Of a DNA stretch of 40,992 nt, positions 1-10,542 are shown piece by piece. Every line of letters starts with the position of its first letter. Position 1 is the stretch's first letter. The stretch spans positions 6,514 to 47,505 of the forward strand of contig JAHLWZ010000439.1 of assembly GCA_020536535.1 (NCBI GenBank). Reading direction: 5' to 3'. The DNA comes from Pelomyxa schiedti (Eukaryota; Evosea; Pelobiontida; Pelomyxidae). The translations under genes and the position numbers were made by a program. The notes under the pieces were generated by a model. The model saw only the letters and a list, made by a program, of their open reading frames with translations, was not told where the DNA came from and did not search any database.

Positions 1-12
1 ACGATAATTCAG

Positions 13-990
13 TCAAGTGGAAGTTCAAATTTCAGACTGTGTTCCAGATAACCCTGACAACACCCCGATTCAATTCTCAAGGTCGATATTCTGTGTGACT
101 CCTGAGTGCATGATTCCCTGGAATGATTCGCGAATTATTGCTGTCCGAGCTCGTGTCAGTGCTCTTGATATATTGGGTGCATGGGGACCGACTCTGATTC
201 TCTCAAAAACCGGTGGTGGAAAGGTTTTCTTCACACAGCCTGGAATTTATGCATTCACAGGTGAATTATTCATTTATTTTTCAACAAAACTCACCCCCCG
301 AACACACAGTTCCTGCTGGTGTTTCCTCCGTGGATGTAATTGCAATTGGAGGGGGAGAAGGAGGGGATGGTGAGCGTCGGTTCCATGGAGGGAACTCACT
401 GTTTGGTGGATATGCACAAGCAGCGGGAGGCGGCAACCCCTATCTCCAAGTTGAAACGCCAACAGCACTTGGTGGAAGAGGGTTCCAACACTATCAGGAA
501 AAACTATCAGCATCACAGAAGTGAGTCTCCCTCCCTCCCTCCTTTCCACACATTCAATCAACTCACCATAAATAAACACAATCAAACAGGTACATGGGCC
601 GTGGTGGATGCGGCAGTCCATGCAGCAAGGAACACACAGGGGCATGCAACTCTTCTGGTGGAAAATATGGTGGTGGTGGAGGTAGCATGTATGGCCCACG
701 ATCTGGAGCACCTGGTGCATACACAACAATGCCAGGAATCAGGGTGTGTGTTCTCTATATGATCTGTTAATCGTACATACATGCATGAATCCTTGCACTA
801 TCGCCTCACCACCAACCAGAACCAACAACAACTAACTCAATCACAATACAATCACAAACAGGTGACACCAGGGGAGAGTGTGAAGGTGGTTGTTGGGCAA
901 GGAGGAAAGGGTGGAGAAGATTGTGGGGCGTGTTCTGGTGACGGTCACTCTGGTTTGGTTGTTGTGGCTTGGGGTGGAATGGCACCTTGA
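13..990 (+). CDS. Glycine-rich extracellular-type protein, 3' part (5' end outside window)
   Basis: Four exons can be joined in phase: 13-260, 310-520, 590-743 and 862-990 (stop TGA). The first exon starts at an acceptor AG at position 12, so the true start lies upstream. The protein has a stretch with FTVPAGV followed by an IAIGGG-type glycine run, then Gly-rich loops with Cys (GRGGCGSPC, GGGGGS), and ends with VTPGES and VGQGG followed by GLVVVAWGG. The order FTVPAGV, Gly-rich insert, VTPGE, VGQGG is typical of the glycine-rich domain of secreted or surface proteins in protists and bacteria. The introns are 49, 69 and 118 nt. No signal peptide is visible because the N-terminus is missing. 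Function is unknown; a structural or surface role is an inference from the family. Confidence 0.6.
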
Positions 991-1093
991 TGCTGTTTGT
1001 TGTTTGTGAATAGAAAATGTGTCGATGACAACGAAAATGACAGCGTTCCGGTCTGTTGATTATTTTATTCAGCCAATTATTATCAGGGGATTG

Positions 1094-2515
1094 ATGTCTT
1101 CGCAACGGGTATACGTCGCGGACTTTGGGTCTGATACAACCAAGGCTGGGTTCAACGTTGATGACGAAACCCCGGCTGTGAATACTGAACCATCGTTTGT
1201 TTTCCCCGTATGATTGTATTCTATTGTTTGTTGCTGTGTCTATTCTTTTGATTTCGATTGATGGAAGCATTGTCAAGTAAACACTACCAACACAACAACT
1301 GTCGGAACCTGTCACACAGACTGTTGTGGGATATGAGAAATGGGCAACTTTTGGAGGAGGACCAGTACTAGTTGCTGAAGATGCTGTTAGAAAAAGGCAT
1401 GCCTTCCACCAAATGTATCCAATACAGAGGGGTGTAATTACACGTTGGGATGACATGGTAGTACACCGTATTTAATTACGCAAAAAATTCACACTATTGA
1501 CTAGGGCCTTATTCTGAGGCATGCATTTGAGGGAACACATGCTGTAGATCACCCGGTTCTTATAGCAGACACACCGCTCAATACTGCAGACATCAGAGAG
1601 CAGCTCATGAGGCACGTTTTTGAGGGTTGGGAGTTCCCAGGAGCATACTTTGCCAATCAGGCAGTACTTTCACTCTACGCCGCAGGCCGGACTACTGGAT
1701 TAGCTATTGAGAGCGGACATGGGGTAACCAGTATTGTGCCGGTATTTGAAGGCTGTGCAATTCCACACGCTACCATCCGGCTGGAATTCGGCGGTTCAGA
1801 CATCAGCGAGTGCTTGCGCAGATTACTCAATGCTCGCGGTTACCACTTGAAGACAGCAGCAGAAGGTGACACCTCTCTAGGCAAGACCCGAGACCCGGCC
1901 ATAGTTCAGAACCTCAAAGAGACCCACTGCTACGTGTCTACTGCATTTGATTCAGAAATGGAATCCAGGCGTTCAGAGCAGACCTTCCAGCTCCCTGATG
2001 ACGAGTCAATCACAGTAACAAATGAGCACTTCCGCTGCACTGAGGCATTCTTCCAGCCTTCCTCTATTTTATCTCTACGCACCGCAAATACGGAAACCTC
2101 CACTAGCAGTTCACAACAACTAGATGGAATTCACCGGGCCTGCATGGAATCCATCCAGCGGTGTCACCCAGACATACACAAGCAGCTACTCAACAACATT
2201 GTTCTAGGCGGGGCCAATACATTGTTCCCAGGTCTAGCCCCTCGCCTATCAGCTGAACTACACTCTCTCATCACCTCACAACCACCAACCAGTACCAGCG
2301 CAACCACAACCACCTCATCTTATAGTGATTCCAGCGGCAATGGAATACAAGTGAGTGGGCCCTGCACTGTCACCAGCACAATAAACCAGAGGAAGTACTC
2401 AGCCTGGACTGGTGGGTGTGTGATGGCATCACTGGATGGATTCCTGCTGAGGCTAATATCCCCTGAGGAGTATGAGGAGCGCGGGCCAGCCCTTGTACAC
2501 AGGATGTGTTATTAA
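1094..2515 (+). CDS. Divergent actin-related protein, 420 aa
   Basis: Three phase-0 exons (1094-1207, 1320-1457, 1505-2515) give 420 residues. The actin fold is clear along the whole length: ADFGSDTTKAGF at the phosphate-1 loop, TVVGYEKW, YPIQRGVITRWDDM, then DHPVLIADTPLN, AVLSLYAAGRTTG, EGCAIPHA, a NNIVLGGAN segment and a KYSAWTGG-type end closing with HRMCY. The phosphate-2 loop reads ESGHGVTS where conventional actin has DSGDGVTH. The residues equivalent to actin D154, D157 and H161 are therefore E, H and S, which predicts weak or no ATP hydrolysis. A Thr/Ser-rich insert of about 30 residues sits just before KYSAW. The length is longer than actin (375) and close to Arp2/Arp3, but I see no diagnostic feature assigning it to a numbered ARP class. 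An AATAAA-like signal follows near 2587. Confidence 0.8.
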
Positions 2516-2614
2516 TAGGGGATGTATTCTCCATCGCTAGTAAATGCTCTGTGTGCTAAACCTTTTTTTTCCGAACAAAGGGAAAAAATAAAGAAGGAGA
2601 GTTTGTTTAATTTT

Positions 2615-2896
2615 TGAAACTGTCACCTGTCAAAGGAATATTTGAAGGTGACAGCACCACGCTTTGCGGGTGAAAACAGTTCGAAAACTGTCTTGCGACA
2701 GGCAATGATCTCCATATGCCAAACCCCATCAACGGGCTTCGAGGAAAAACCTTCCCCGAAGCCCGTTGATGAGACTTTAGTACTTAAAAACCTCCCCCTG
2801 CGCTCGAATAAGAAGCGGAGTCTACTCCGCACTATTGTGGGAGAACAGGAAATGTACCTTGTTAAACTTGCCTGTATCATCCGCTGACGAGTTTCA
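2615..2896 (+). ncRNA. Candidate multi-hairpin structured RNA directly upstream of tRNA
   Basis: No protein explains this stretch, but it is packed with perfect stems. A 7-bp closing helix pairs 2615-2621 (TGAAACT) with 2890-2896 (AGTTTCA). Inside it lie: a hairpin 2622-2652 (GTCACCT, a bulged G, then TCAAA pairing back across GGAATA); a hairpin 2655-2672 (CACC, bulged A, CGC-TTT-GCG, GGTG); a hairpin 2676-2691 (ACAGTT-CGAA-AACTGT); a perfect 15-bp stem, 2727-2741 with 2757-2771; a hairpin 2815-2830 (GCGGAG-TCTA-CTCCGC); and a 5-bp stem, 2845-2849 with 2871-2875. The layout (closing stem, several side arms, about 280 nt) fits classes such as RNase P, RNase MRP or SRP RNA, but I could not match their conserved cores, so no name is given. 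There is no T-run between it and the tRNA, so both could lie on one Pol III transcript. Strand is inferred from the tRNA. Confidence 0.4.
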
Positions 2897-2901
2897 GAAA
2901 A

Positions 2902-2972
2902 TCCGATGTGGTGTAGTTGGCAACATCTCAGACTTTCACTCAGTGGCCCCGGGTTCGATTCCCGGCATCGGA
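2902..2972 (+). tRNA. tRNA-Glu (anticodon TTC) or tRNA-Glu-like element
   Basis: The cloverleaf is recognisable. The acceptor stem TCCGATG pairs perfectly with CATCGGA. The D arm is GTGT/ACAT with loop AGTTGGCA. The T arm is CCGGG-TTCGATT-CCCGG. The anticodon loop CTTTCAC gives TTC, and the acceptor and D-arm sequence resembles known fungal tRNA-Glu. The anticodon stem is poor: TCAGA against TCAGT leaves an A-A and a T-T mismatch, with only three pairs. That makes it either a decaying copy, a divergent gene, or a tRNA-like processing signal for the structured RNA just upstream. No intron and no encoded CCA are seen. Confidence 0.7.
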
Positions 2973-2973
2973 A

Positions 2974-2978
2974 TTTTT
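2974..2978 (+). terminator. Pol III T-run terminator
   Basis: Five consecutive T residues begin two bases after the tRNA discriminator region, the usual Pol III stop. No equivalent T-run separates the tRNA from the upstream structured RNA. Confidence 0.65.
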
Positions 2979-3031
2979 GAAAGAGAAAGCGCAAACTGAA
3001 ATTCTTACAACAGAAAGGAAGTGAGTGGAGT

Positions 3032-4410
3032 CTAAGGCTGGGCGGGGTGGGGTGATTGTGCTTGTTGTTGTTTGGCCTCTGCATCTCCTTTGTTGTAGTT
3101 GAATATGGATAGTCCAACGAGAGCAACACCGCAGAGGAACTGCATGTTAACATTGGTTCCAAACAGCCACCAACTGAGTACCGTGGTGATCAGAACACTG
3201 ACAGCGACGGCAAAACCCTATAGTTGCGTTAAAATGGCACAAGTCAGTGGTTGGGATTTACTTTGACAATATTATCGGCGTACTTCATCACCATAGCTAC
3301 TAGCAGTCCGCCCACAGCACTAATGAAAACAATGAGCGATGTGAGATAAGAATGTCCAGAGAAGATTCCAAGACCACTTCCACTCCACACAGCCTCAAAG
3401 AGAACACTGACAACTGATAAGGCAATGCTGTAGAGACCTGTGAAATAAGTTACTCAACACAAGTATTGAGATATCACACACTTAGTTGTAAGTTTCTTTC
3501 CCATACAGTCGCATTCCCAGACTTCAGTACCTTTTCAAAATAAACTGATGCCATTCCTGAAAGAACTGTCACCGCAAGAGAACAACCGATCTGCGGTACA
3601 GGTAGCGATTATGCATCGAATGTCCAAAGAAAGTACTCCAATTATGTAGGCAGTTGTTACACCATTGTCTGTCCCAGGTGTTCCAGAAAGTTCACTCACA
3701 CTGGGAACTTCGCATACAACACGGAGTGATGCTTGTTGAACCAATATTGCAGATATAATCAGCTCAATAAGTGCGCGCCACATGGCAGCATTCACCAATT
3801 TTTCTGGGATGTGTTAAAAAAATTTATCTGGGTGGGAGGCCTACTCAAAATGATGACAGAGAGAACAGCTGTTGTCAAAATTTTGAGTTGATTGAGAACC
3901 CCAAAAACTGCACCATCTACGGCCGTTAATCCAGCAAATGCCAGGATGTTTTGAATAAAATAAAGAAATGCCGGAACGCTGGTGGCAGCAGAATTTGAGA
4001 TTGTGTCCTGTTCCCGGGTTATTATAGACTGGGTACATGGTGCGGAATACATACAGACATACATAAAAGTATTTATGCAAAGAAACAGAAGGAGGCTTCG
4101 TAGCAACCATCATCACTGAGGACATTGCTAATAACATAGTGTCGAGCTGTTACACAGAATGTAAAGCGCAACGAATGCACCCACCGCACTTCGTAAGTTC
4201 AATAAGAAGCACGGCCACAATCTTGCTGTATTGCTCGTGTTGCACTCCACGCGAGTATCTGACAAGCATCAAATACGCCACAGTCTGCACCGTCAACCCC
4301 ACCAACGCCAAAGCCTTTCTAGAGCACCACCCCCACAAGAAATCCGCCTTGGTCTGTGTCGCATTTCCGGGCGTGGTCGTAGCAGGCGTGCTCATCCCCC
4401 CAAGATCCAA
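3032..4410 (-). CDS. SLC35A-type nucleotide-sugar transporter
   Basis: This gene is read on the minus strand, with exons about 4410-4187, a small exon near 4135-4070, then 4007-3845, 3803-3637, 3590-3482, 3437-3262 and 3217-3032. It gives about 364 residues, normal for the family. Family landmarks are in order: KALALVGLTVQTVAY in TM1; VPAFLYFIQNILAFAGL; LDAA-like VDGAVFGVLNQLKILTTAV; the signature VYFEKVLKSGNATVWERNLQLS; AMVMKYADNIVKGFAV; and a short Gln-rich cytosolic tail ending HPAQP. Members sit in the Golgi or ER membrane and exchange a nucleotide sugar for the nucleoside monophosphate; the sugar cannot be read from sequence. A short extra loop (SVSELSGTPGTDNG) interrupts the TM5-6 region. 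The donor of the first intron is uncertain (GTGGGT chosen by phase). The start could also be Met at 4395. Confidence 0.85.
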
Positions 4411-4622
4411 CGGCTTTTTTCGAAAAAACCACTGTCTCTCGGTGGAAAATGCAGTTTGGCACGAGGTGACAGCACTCCCCTGCGTCCATGGCCCTCAATC
4501 CCGGCTGGTGTTGTGTGGGGGACTGTGAGATCCACAGTTGCAAAGACACCTTACCAGACTTTCTCTGAAAAAAAATTGTTTTTTTTTTCCTCCGGTAAGG
4601 AGACGCGACATAAACTACGAAG

Positions 4623-5808
4623 ATGATGCACACCGCACCCTCTGGTGGTTTCGACATTCAGGTTAGTGAACCATAGTAACACATCGTTGTACTGTTGCGA
4701 GCGTTTTTTTTTTTTTTTTTGTTTCCTGCTCGTTTTTCGCCCACAAGCGCTTTTTTTTTTATTCATTATTTTTACTAGGAGCCCGGAAAGAAAAAACGGT
4801 ATATTTATCATTACTTTTCCAACCTAAATAAACGCAAGTTGTGTTGTTAACCACACAGTGGTATATATTGCTATATATGTATTTCGTAATGAACCTTTTT
4901 CTTATTTTCTGGCAGTGCCAGGAAGCCGGCACCTCCACCCGCAGAAATACCTGCGGAGACACCCGCACCAGTTGCGGCCGCCCCTGCACCCACTCCTTCT
5001 ACACCCACCACAACCCCTAAAACAAGCAAAACAAATGGAGCTAAGGCTGCTCCTTCCGCTGCGGCTACAAAAGCCCCTGCTGCACCAAAACCCGAGGCGG
5101 CAAAGCCTAAAGCAACTGCGCCCCCAAAGACTACCGAGACAAAACCAGCTGAAAAGCCAGAAGCCAAGCCAAAAGTACCCAAAGTACCCAAAGCACCCAA
5201 AGCACCCAAAGCACCAAAGGCACCCGCAAAAACCGAACCCGAAACCTCCACTACAACAACAACATCAGCACAGGAGGTGCCACCGGCAACACCGGCGCAG
5301 CAAGCACCTGCCCCAGCAGCACAGACTCAACCCCAGGCACCCGCTGCGGAATCTGTACCAGAGAAGCCAAAGAAAGTCGCCAACCGTACTTTCTCCTCTC
5401 AAACTGCAATATAAAATCCCACCATAAATGACACCGCATATAGCTGAGGACCTTGTTGTTGAGATGGGACAGTCTCTCAGCGAGCATCTTTCCGCTATAA
5501 GCGAGCGCACAAAGATTCTCATGACCATGAGGGAAGAGCTCACCAGCATCCACACACAGTACAGCAAGGAACTCAGTGACCTTAAGAACCACCGAGTATG
5601 CATCTACTACGGCACCCAACAAGCCTAACTCCATTTCACCCTGCAGGATACTCTTCTCTCCCAGAAGGAGCAACTCGAACAACAATTAATCTCCATCAAG
5701 GATCAGCTCAAGCAAATCAACGAGAAAATCACAGTCACAGAGAAAACCAACATGGAGAAGCTTCAACACCTCCACCAGAAGTCCAAGCAACAAGGTGTTA
5801 AACTCTAA
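4623..5808 (+). CDS. Lys/Ala/Pro-rich coiled-coil protein, 278 aa
   Basis: The exons are 4623-4675 (least certain), 4916-5385, 5444-5595 and 5647-5808. The N-terminal half is disordered and rich in Pro, Ala and Lys, with tandem KVPK/KAPK units around residues 100-125, like histone H1 tails or MAP-like linkers. The C-terminal half is a coiled coil (EDLVVEMGQSLSEHLSAISE, then QKEQLEQQLISIKDQL and NEKITVTEKTNMEKL) ending KQQGVKL. The 58-nt intron at 5386-5443 removes an in-frame TAA and restores the frame, which supports the join of the two halves. No family is recognised. The basic tail plus coil suggests a nucleic-acid or microtubule scaffold, but that is only an inference. It converges with CSN8, 142 nt away. 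Confidence 0.6.
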
Positions 5809-5950
5809 AAAGCACCCAATCCAAACAAAATGAGCCAAAACAACATAATTCATTTTTCAAATCGCTTCTTTCCTTCCTTGCAGTATTTTCCACACAGAAC
5901 GGCAGTAGAGTCCTTTCTGGTGTGGTTTTGTTTGCTTTTTGGGGTTGTAG

Positions 5951-6876
5951 TTATGGTTGTTCCAGGAACAGCACAAACTCAGTGAGGTCGTTGATGTTGG
6001 TGAGGCCAGTGTGGCGTGTGACTGGGGTAACAACCGGCTTTGGTGTGACCATTTGCGTGGCTTCATCTACTACCCAGCCGTTGGTCTTGGCAACTAGGAG
6101 CAAGGTAAGTTTGGTGAATATATCTTATATTGTGGGATTGAATTTGAATCTCGTAATTATATTGAATACGAGGGATGGAAAATTTTGGGGATACTAACAC
6201 GCGATAAATTGCACAGATGTCATGTCAAAGTATTTGCAACAATCGGCTACGCTTATTGATGAGAAGGCCTTGCTAATGAGCCTGAATGTGCGCTGCTTGA
6301 AATTCTCTGTGAATAGAGGGAGACAAATTTATGAATTCACAAATTAGAACCGGAAGGTAATTGATATGTGAGACGTACCAATAATTGCATTAATCAGAGG
6401 TTGAATGGCAGCGGTCCAGGGGAATTGGCGCACAGATTCATAAGTCGCAGCGTGATCACGCTCCCACATATGTTTACCAACAGTCCAAAGAGAGGACAAC
6501 TCGGCATTGACTTTCTTGATGGTCGAAGGTGTTCTTTTCCAGAAGTATTTGGCGGAGTCTCTGTCATTTGAAATTGTAAGTTATTCCAGTGATATGTACA
6601 GAAATATTCCACACAGATCATTCAAAATAAGATAGAGTGCCAACTGGACCACATAAGGGTGTGTCTCCGGGTTGAGATTCTGCAAAAGAAAATTGTTAAG
6701 GATTCATTATAGGCAATACTATATATTTGTTTTTTGTTTGCTTTAACCATGCGAGTAAGAAAAGTAAAAAAAAAAAGGACTACCTGCAATTCGACCTTCT
6801 CCACCAACGCTAGTGCTTCATTCCACTTTGATTGCGTCAACAGTCCCTCCATCCCTAATGATGTGTTAGAATTCAC
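5951..6876 (-). CDS. CSN8: COP9 signalosome subunit 8
   Basis: Five minus-strand exons (6876-6784, 6679-6615, 6560-6379, 6306-6199, 6093-5951) join in phase to 196 residues; human CSN8 is 209. The diagnostic segment is DSAKYFWKRTPSTIKK followed by SSLWTVGKHMWERD, matching the CSN8/PSMD8/eIF3K (PCI-like) domain and CSN8 in particular. It is followed by NFKQRTFRLISKAFSSIS, a winged-helix region with NGWVVDEATQMVTPKP, and a terminal helix LTEFVLFLEQP. CSN8 is the smallest subunit of the eight-protein complex that removes NEDD8 from cullins, which links functionally to the F-box proteins further along. Introns are 63-104 nt for most junctions. An alternative start Met lies at 6852. Confidence 0.88.
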
Positions 6877-6986
6877 CTAGACAGCAACCAACCAATCACG
6901 CACACAAACAAACACCAACAAAACGTCGTTACGGTTACTAGCCCTACCCCCGTGTCGTTGCTTTTTTTCTTTTTATTGAAGTTTTG

Positions 6987-9900
6987 ATGAGTTTACGGTG
7001 TGTGGTTGGCATACTATCAGTTGGTGTCGTGCTCACAACCGGCATCTCCTCTCTTGAATTAATTTTTTTTTTGTCGTGGCGTTTGATCTTTGGTCTGCAG
7101 GGGGAGGCTTCAGGTCCAGTTTGATGACAACTTGGGCAGGTTTTTCGCGTCAGTTGATCTCAGGGGAGGTACCTGCCCTGGTTGTGCCACTCTGCGCAAT
7201 GAGTGGTGTGGATAGGAATGTACGTTGCGTATCTAGCTTGTTGTTTGCATCATTGTGGGTAACCTGTGGCCAGGTGTGTGTGGGACGTGCAGCTTGGTGC
7301 GACATCGATTTCTTGGAAAAAAAAAAACTGTAAATGTTGTTGGCCTAGCAACATCATTCCACTCTGGGGCGTGGTTTCGTCGGTTGTTGGTGACACATCC
7401 CGAGGCGATGGCGGCACGTACACGGGGCGGCTGGTCAACAACAAACGCGACGGCTGGGGCCGCTGCAGCTGGACCTGCGGAGACACCTACGAGGGCCAGT
7501 GGAGCCACGACGAGAAGCACGGGCGGGGGCTCTTCAAGTGGCCCGACGGTGGCACCTACGACGGCGAGTGGTACCAAGACCTCAGGGACGGCTGGGGCAC
7601 CCGAGGCAACTCCACCCACGGCGGCGGCGGCGGCGGCTGGTTCGAGGGCCTGCTGCGCGGCAACCACTGGAGGATGGGCACGTGGCACCACCACAACGGC
7701 GCCGATGTGAGGCACGGCGAGTGGGCGTGGAATGACACTACAAATGCGAACGAGGTGCACGGGTGGGGAGTGCAGAGGACGGTGTCATTTGGAGCAGGCG
7801 CTGCTAACGCGAGGACCGGCGCCGGCAGGGGCGAGGTCGTGGAGACTGTGTATGAGGGGGAGTGGGACAGGGACCAGTGGCATGGGTGGGGCATGTGGCG
7901 GTCACCTGCCACTGGGGACATTTATTATGGCCAGTTCGGGCACGGCAAGAGGAGCGGCACTGGGAGGATGCTGTTTTGCGCTAGGGGGGGTCAGGGAGAG
8001 GGATGGGGAGGGGGAGGGGGGAGCTATGATGGGGAGTGGAGGGATGACATGTTCCATGGGAGGGGGGTGAGGCTGTGGGCCAATGGCGACAGGTACGAGG
8101 GCGATTGGATGATGGGGAAGGAGAATGGATCGGGGACAAAAAGGTGGGCACATGATGGAACCGCCATTGAGGGTATTTGGGAGATGGGCGTGATCAAGTC
8201 AGGCACAAAGAGGTGGCCAAATGGTGATGAATTTGTTGGTAGATTTACAATGGATGGTGCTTGTGGGGAGGGCATGGCCAAATTGAAAGGTGCTTCAGAA
8301 GTATTGTCCTTTGAAGGCACTCTTACCAATGGCATGTTCCAAGGAAATGAGCATGTATCCTATTGTTTGGGTTATGGTGACCTGCAAATGGAAGTAAGTT
8401 GTTACAAGCTTTTTGTTTTTTTTTAAGAACTTCTTCTCCAGGCCAACTTGAGAAGCAAAATACATGAATTAGTGCAAGAACTGCATCAACTTAGGCCGCA
8501 GTTTGAACACACTCTTAAACACATTCAACGAGGAGTTTGGGTGACATCAATTTCACCCTGCAATGAAGTTCAAACAAAGCTTAATCATACTACACAAGAG
8601 GAAGAAGCTAGCCACAAAATCAAGTGTGAAATGAAGACAGTTTCAGTCACACTGGAAAGGCACAACATCACATTTCTTAAACCAGTTTGCTCCCTGTGCC
8701 CATTGGACAAGGTTAAACCACACCAAATTTTATTGTAAAATATCTAGTCTCCTTGAGATTTGCCTCACTAAATTACAAAACAAGGTTGTGAAGATGGAAG
8801 TGGAGAAGCTGTATGGAGTGGATGAAAACCATCAGGCTCTCTCTTTCTCACTCACAGGTAATCCTGGTGAAGAACTGTCACTGTCAGGAACTACCTCGAC
8901 ATTGCTGCAGCTGCTTCATGAATCTTCTTCAGTCTCTGCAGGCAATACTATCCCAGGTTCCTCACTCACCATTGAAACTGCTTCTATTTCACTAACAGGA
9001 ACCAGTGATTAGGGTGAGACTAATTCCAGTGATGAACATCTCTGACTCTGACATGAGACATGTTGGCACATTAGGGATTGGAAGTTATGGAACAGTGGAC
9101 AAGTGTATACACACTCCTTCAGGAAGAGAAGTTGCTGTGAAAAGGATGCATGAGCTCATTGTGTCAAAAACAAATGTTGAGAAGTTCAGACTGGAGGCAG
9201 AGGTTTTTCCTTCACTTGTGTTTGCTTGTGAACATGTCATTTATTTTAGATTGTGAGCGGACTGAGGCACCCCAACATAGTGAAGTGCATTGGGATAATT
9301 ACTAGAGCCGAGAGACTACTGATAGTGTCTGAGGTAATGTGTTGCAGTCTCAGGCAACTGTTGACAAAGGTAAGTGTGCAACAGAAGCAACTGAGTTTAA
9401 ATGAAACTGTTGCCATTGCCCTGAATGTTGCCAGGGGAATGGACAGCCTCCACAGGTCTGTTTATTTGAACAATTTTTCTTTTTGAAATCATGATGAATG
9501 ACAGGCAGAACTACATGCACCGGGACCTGAGCAGCAACAACATCCTTTTTGACTCGAATGGAACTCCAAAGATTTGTGACTTTGGTAATGCTCACCTCCC
9601 TCTGCTCATTCACGCCACCACGCAGGTGTATCCCATGAAATGGTGTCTCAACAACAAATACCAAGAACCAGGACTAAAGGACCAGGGACACCTGTTTACA
9701 TGTCCCCACAAATGTACACTACGCATTATTCACTTGGTGGTGTGGTTTTTAATTGTTCAAAACCTTTGACAAGGAACAACAAAAAAAAGGGGACATGTGG
9801 AGCTTTGGCATTCTTCTGACTGAGATTCTAAATGGCCACTTTGTGGACTCCACATTGGCATCACTCCCACTACAGCAGCAAGCAAACTTCATGACTGAGC

Positions 9901-10397
9901 AGAAGAGATTGCTTCCCAAACCTGATGTTGATGGTTACTGTTTTAGTTTTCTCCAACCTCTAATAGACAACACAGAGGTGAATAGAGTTTGCTGCGAATC
10001 AAGTGAACTGGAGATTGCACACTGTCTTAGCAGGAGGAATGCTTCCCTCAATGCAGTGGAGCACCTCATGCACTCCACTCCTGATGGGACAACAGCCCCA
10101 AGGGCAGCGGCAGACCTCTTTCTCCTGGTTGTCCAGTCATGCCTCTCGATCCAAGGTATGCATGGGGTGCTTCTACACATCGGCTTACAAAGCCTAACCT
10201 CTGTTTGCCTTTATTAACTAGAGAAGCACCGAGTTCCATTCACAGTGATTGTGAAGCTGCTGTTTTGTTGCTGTACAACAATATCTTCACACACAACTAC
10301 AGGAGTGCAAGTGACTGATGACCAAGTCAACAACAGCATCACACAGTGGCTCCTATCCCTTACCCCTTTCATACATTCAGCATTATGCTCTGATTAG
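6987..10397 (+). CDS. MORN-repeat protein fused to a TKL-like protein kinase, about 944 aa
   Basis: The exons chain in phase: 6987-6997 (tentative 11-nt start exon), 7101-7205, 7274-8393, 8442-8711, 8785-8956, 9006-9202, 9250-9455, 9505-9584, 9626-9741, 9774-10155, 10222-10397. Residues about 75-400 hold roughly ten MORN repeats (GGTYTGRLVNNKRDGWG, DTYEGQWSHDEKHGRG, GTYDGEWYQDLRDGWG, DRYEGDWMMGKENGSG). A helical linker with HELVQELHQLRPQFE follows. The kinase domain is complete: GIGSYGTV, EVAVKRM, HRDLSSNNIL, ICDFG, an activation loop GPGTPVYMSPQ (APE changed to SPQ) and KGDMWSFGILLTEI. All catalytic residues are present, so activity is expected. MORN repeats bind membrane lipid or dimerise at cortical structures, so the kinase may be membrane-targeted (inference). 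The start region and the 32-nt intron at 9742-9773 are the weak points. CSN8 starts divergently 110 nt away. Confidence 0.8.
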
Positions 10398-10542
10398 CAG
10401 ATCCAATGGGGAGTCCACACACCAGGAAAAATTCGCAAGACTCGTAGTACGCGAAAAGGCTCGCCGAGGATGCCGACGTTTCGTTGTTGTTATTGCTGCA
10501 GATGTTGTTTTGTGGACATTACTTAGGAAGTTACTGAGGTTG

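Noticed and set aside
2884-2900. CTGACGA...GAAA resembling a hammerhead ribozyme core
   Set aside because: There is no room for stem II between the two motifs, and no stems I/III are found in the right place.
2623-3162. Long minus-strand reading frame across the hairpin region and tRNA
   Set aside because: It reads antisense through the tRNA and the stems; no domain or codon signature.
5961-6093. Plus-strand frame over this region that could extend the coiled-coil gene
   Set aside because: The minus strand encodes the CSN8 C-terminus (NGWVVDEATQMVTPKP, LTEFVLFLEQP) in the same bases, and the plus gene already has a stop at 5806-5808.
7233-7760. Minus-strand Val/Ala/Pro-rich frame opposite the MORN repeats
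   Set aside because: Antisense of Gly/Trp-rich MORN coding sequence; the repeats on the plus strand are unmistakable.
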